Shown here piece after piece: positions 4,666 to 6,454 of a stretch of DNA of 6,454 bases. Location: NCBI GenBank assembly GCA_044359565.1, contig JBIKLX010000179.1, positions 1-6,454 on the forward strand. The letters run 5' to 3'. The stretch is from VFMC01 sp044359565 (GTDB taxonomy: Bacteria; Actinomycetota; Acidimicrobiia; Acidimicrobiales; Ilumatobacteraceae). Numbering within the stretch: position 1 is the first letter of the stretch; each line of letters opens with the position of its first letter. The position numbers and the translations under genes are program-made. Below the pieces are notes generated by a model. The model was not told the DNA's origin, searched no databases, and saw nothing but the letters and a program-made list of their open reading frames with translations.

Positions 4666-4701
4666 ATGATTCGTGTCGGCGACGGTCGCCGGCCGTGACG
4701 T

Positions 4702-4706
4702 GGAGG
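4702..4706 (+). promoter_or_regulatory. Ribosome-binding site deciding a GTG start
   Basis: A perfect GGAGG ends 8 nt before the GTG at 4715. This supports the GTG start, whose product begins MKYFVLL, over the upstream in-frame ATG at 4673, which would add 14 residues (MSATVAGRDVEEFT) absent from the family. Confidence 0.8.
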
Positions 4707-4714
4707 AGTTCACC

Positions 4715-5068
4715 GTGAAGTACTTCGTTCTGCTCGCCAGCTATGGCGAGATGCCGACGTGGGACGCGCTCAGCGCAGATGAGCAAGAGGCCTCGATGGC
4801 CAAGCTGGTCGCGTTCGACGAGGCGTGCGCCGCCCGTTCGGGCGTGGAGCTGCTCGGCGGGGAAGCGTTGGGCGACGGCTCGATGGCCACGACCTTGCGC
4901 ACGCGTGGCGGCGAGTCGACCGTGACCGACGGCCCCTTCGCTGAGGCTGCGGAGCACATCGGCGGGTACTACCTGCTCGATGCCCCCGACCTCGACACCG
5001 TGATCGAGCTGTGCCGGGTCCTGCCCGCCTATGACATCGACATCCGACCGGTGCTCGACGCGCCCTGA
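4715..5068 (+). CDS. DGPF/YCII-like domain protein, partner of the ECF42 sigma factor
   Basis: The 117-residue protein begins MKYFVLLASYGEMP and carries the family hallmark DGPFAEAAEHIGGYYLLDAP at about 76-95. These small alpha/beta proteins resemble the YCII fold and are the standard neighbours of ECF42 sigma factors, where they are the usual regulatory targets. Their biochemical role is not established; they are not known anti-sigma factors. The start is set by GGAGG and a GTG. The sigma gene follows after 4 nt, so the two form an operon under the TGTCGA promoter upstream. The length is normal and no defect is visible. Confidence 0.92.
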   Translation: MKYFVLLASYGEMPTWDALSADEQEASMAKLVAFDEACAARSGVELLGGEALGDGSMATTLRTRGGESTVTDGPFAEAAEHIGGYYLLDAPDLDTVIELCRVLPAYDIDIRPVLDAP

Positions 5069-5072
5069 GCCG

Positions 5073-6290
5073 ATGATCGAGGAGGTCTATCGCACCGAGT
5101 GGGGTCGTCTGCTGGCCCTACTGGTGTCGCGGACACGTCGCCTCGATCTCGCCGAGGACGCCCTGAGCGAGGCATTCGAGCGCGCCGCGGCCCGTTGGCC
5201 CGCCCAGGGCATACCGGCCAACCCGGCGGGGTGGTTGTATGCGACGGCGAACCGCCAGGTCATCGGACGGCTACGGGCAGAGGCGATCGCGGGACGTAAG
5301 GCGCCGCTGCTCGCGGTCAGGCCCGAGTGGACACCGCCGGACGATTCCCTCGACGCGTTGCCCGACGATCGGCTCCACCTGATCCTGTTGTGCTGCCACC
5401 CGGCCCTGCCTCGGGAGTCGCGCTCGGCGTTGGCGCTGCGCCTCGTGATCGGTACCACGACCGAGCAGATCGCCGGGCTGTTCCTGGTACCGACCGCGAC
5501 GATGGCGGCGCGGCTGACACGCGCCAAGAAGAAGATCGTGCTCGCCGGCATACCCCTCGGAGCCCCGGCCACCAGCGAACTGAGATCCCGTCTCGACGAG
5601 GTTTGCCGAACCGTCTACTTGGCCTTCACCGCCGGCTACACCCCTCGCTCCGGACCGGATCTGTTGCGCGCCGACCTCGCCGAGGACGCGGTCCGCCTCG
5701 CCGCCGTGCTGCACGAACTTCTGCCCGAGGCCGACCAGGTCCGAGCGACGCTTGCGTTGTTGTGGCTGCAGCACTCGCGTCGCGACGCCCGTGTCCGCGA
5801 CGGCCAGCTGGTCACGCTCGCCGACCAGGACCGTTCGCGGTGGCACCACGAGGAGATCCAGCGCGGGCTCGGACTCCTCGCCACGCTCGGGCCCGGGGAC
5901 GGCTACGCGGAGGAGCTCCGCCTCCAGGCCCTCATCGCCGCTGAGCACGCGAGCTCGGCCGACGCCGCCGCGACCAACTGGGCGGGGATCGCGTCGCACT
6001 ACGCCACCCTCGAAGCACGGACCGGCTCGCCCATCGTGCGGCTCAACCGCGCCGTGGCGGTCGCCGAAGCCAACGGCGCACACACCGGCCTGGCCTTGCT
6101 CGAAGGTCTGGAGCGCGTCCTGGGTGACAACCACCGGCTTGCCGCCGTGCGAGGCGAGCTCGCCCACCGGGCCGGCGACCTCGAGACCGCCGAGGCCTCG
6201 TACCGACGGGCGCTCGAGCTCTGCGGCAACGAGATCGAGCGAGCGCATCTGAACACTCGCCTCGCCGGCGTCCAGCTGGAGCGCCCGTGA
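5073..6290 (+). CDS. ECF42 RNA polymerase sigma factor with C-terminal TPR-like extension
   Basis: This 405-residue protein directs RNA polymerase to specific promoters. Region sigma2 (about 5-70) includes LDLAEDALSEAFERAAARWP and NPAGWLYATANRQVIGRLR. Region sigma4 (about 103-155) includes ALALRLVIGTTTEQIAGLFL and a basic HTH end (ARLTRAKKKI). A long C-terminal extension (about 165-405) distinguishes ECF42 from ordinary ECFs. It holds the conserved DQDRSRW motif (251-257) and TPR-like helices (for example LNRAVAVAEANG and GELAHRAGDLETAEASYRRALEL, 324-383). The extension is thought to control activity in place of an anti-sigma factor, and none is encoded next to it. The ATG at 5073 is 4 nt after the DGPF stop with no strong ribosome-binding site, which suggests translational coupling. 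The gene is complete and appears intact. Confidence 0.94.
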   Translation: MIEEVYRTEWGRLLALLVSRTRRLDLAEDALSEAFERAAARWPAQGIPANPAGWLYATANRQVIGRLRAEAIAGRKAPLLAVRPEWTPPDDSLDALPDDRLHLILLCCHPALPRESRSALALRLVIGTTTEQIAGLFLVPTATMAARLTRAKKKIVLAGIPLGAPATSELRSRLDEVCRTVYLAFTAGYTPRSGPDLLRADLAEDAVRLAAVLHELLPEADQVRATLALLWLQHSRRDARVRDGQLVTLADQDRSRWHHEEIQRGLGLLATLGPGDGYAEELRLQALIAAEHASSADAAATNWAGIASHYATLEARTGSPIVRLNRAVAVAEANGAHTGLALLEGLERVLGDNHRLAAVRGELAHRAGDLETAEASYRRALELCGNEIERAHLNTRLAGVQLERP

Positions 6291-6299
6291 GCGCCGTGT

Positions 6300-6383
6300 T
6301 CAGGCCGTCTCGTCGAGGGTGTCGATCCAGTCGGTCCAGAACTGCTTGTCGACGCCGGCGTAATCCACCGGGGTCTCGTTCAC
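6300..6383 (-). CDS. Possible small hypothetical protein or 3' remnant of a gene
   Basis: A minus-strand frame ends at TGA (6302-6300), 9 nt from the sigma-factor stop, so the two genes would converge. From a GTG at 6383 it encodes 27 residues, including VDYAGVDKQFWTDWIDTLDE. Nearly every third codon position is G or C, which argues for real coding. Upstream of this GTG the same frame stays open to the window edge but loses that bias. It may be a very small gene or the end of a frameshifted one. No family is recognised. Confidence 0.35.
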   Translation of the reverse strand: MNETPVDYAGVDKQFWTDWIDTLDETA

Positions 6384-6414
6384 GGATTCCCGCAGCTGGT
6401 TCCGGTGTGTGGTT

Positions 6415-6454
6415 CTACTCGTTGGCGGCTCCCTTGCCGTCGGTGTCGCGGCCG
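6415..6454 (-). CDS. Possible 3' end of an unidentified gene, cut by the window edge
   Basis: A minus-strand frame entering from the window edge encodes GRDTDGKGAANE and stops at TAG (6417-6415). Third positions are almost all G or C. Twelve codons are too few to name a family. It is in a different frame from the small frame at 6300-6383, so the two could be parts of one broken gene or consecutive genes. Confidence 0.28.
   Translation of the reverse strand, partial: GRDTDGKGAANE

Noticed and set aside
4431..4667. 78-codon minus-strand frame next to the right tRNA fragment, considered as an integrase end or excisionase
   Set aside because: No tyrosine-recombinase motif (R...HxxR...Y) or HTH could be recognised, there is no ribosome-binding site, and it runs beneath the ECF42 promoter.
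5271..6248. 325-codon minus-strand open frame
   Set aside because: It is antisense to the complete ECF42 sigma-factor gene, with no recognisable motif; open antisense frames are expected at this G+C content.

Overview
The window is GC-rich, with coding frames dominated by G or C at third codon positions and GTG starts. It carries a PIN/HTH toxin-antitoxin pair, leaderless-type promoters and an ECF42 sigma factor. This points to an actinobacterium. Acidimicrobiia would fit, but the sequence alone does not settle the class.

Left flank (1-963): the 3' end of a class III PLP aminotransferase of the glutamate-1-semialdehyde aminomutase type. It is followed by a decayed luxR-type regulator, recognisable by its C-terminal helix-turn-helix and broken by a nonsense codon and frameshifts, and then by an 18-bp perfect hairpin.

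Central cassette (about 1006-4374): this is the most interesting part. It is bounded by two direct copies (958-1005 and 4327-4374; 45 of 48 positions identical by eye) of the 3' half of a CAT-anticodon tRNA, most like initiator tRNA-fMet, read on the minus strand. Both copies stop at the anticodon loop and neither has a 5' half. That is the footprint of tyrosine-recombinase integration into a tRNA gene. Between them lie a PIN-domain toxin with its HTH antitoxin (minus strand), a TetR regulator (minus strand), and a divergent two-gene operon for a four-helix DUF3995 membrane protein and a small sulfite-oxidase/YedY-like molybdopterin oxidoreductase (plus strand). The TetR operator is a 20-bp perfect palindrome plus a third half-site; it covers leaderless-type promoters for both directions. 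I found no integrase in the cassette. Paired 9-bp direct repeats with an 11-bp period lie near both of its ends and could be recombinase arm sites.

Right flank (4375-6454): about 340 bp holding further short repeats, then a compact operon of a DGPF/YCII-like protein and an ECF42 sigma factor. A TGTCGA-N17-CGTC promoter upstream of it matches the motif I recall for ECF42 sigma factors, implying autoregulation. The window ends with weak evidence for minus-strand coding converging on the sigma-factor gene.

Taken together, the window reads as a tandem integration zone at a tRNA-fMet gene. The older element is a small integrase-less cargo island (toxin-antitoxin plus a TetR-controlled redox operon). 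A second element, or chromosomal DNA, extends rightward toward an intact tRNA that should lie beyond the window if this model is right.
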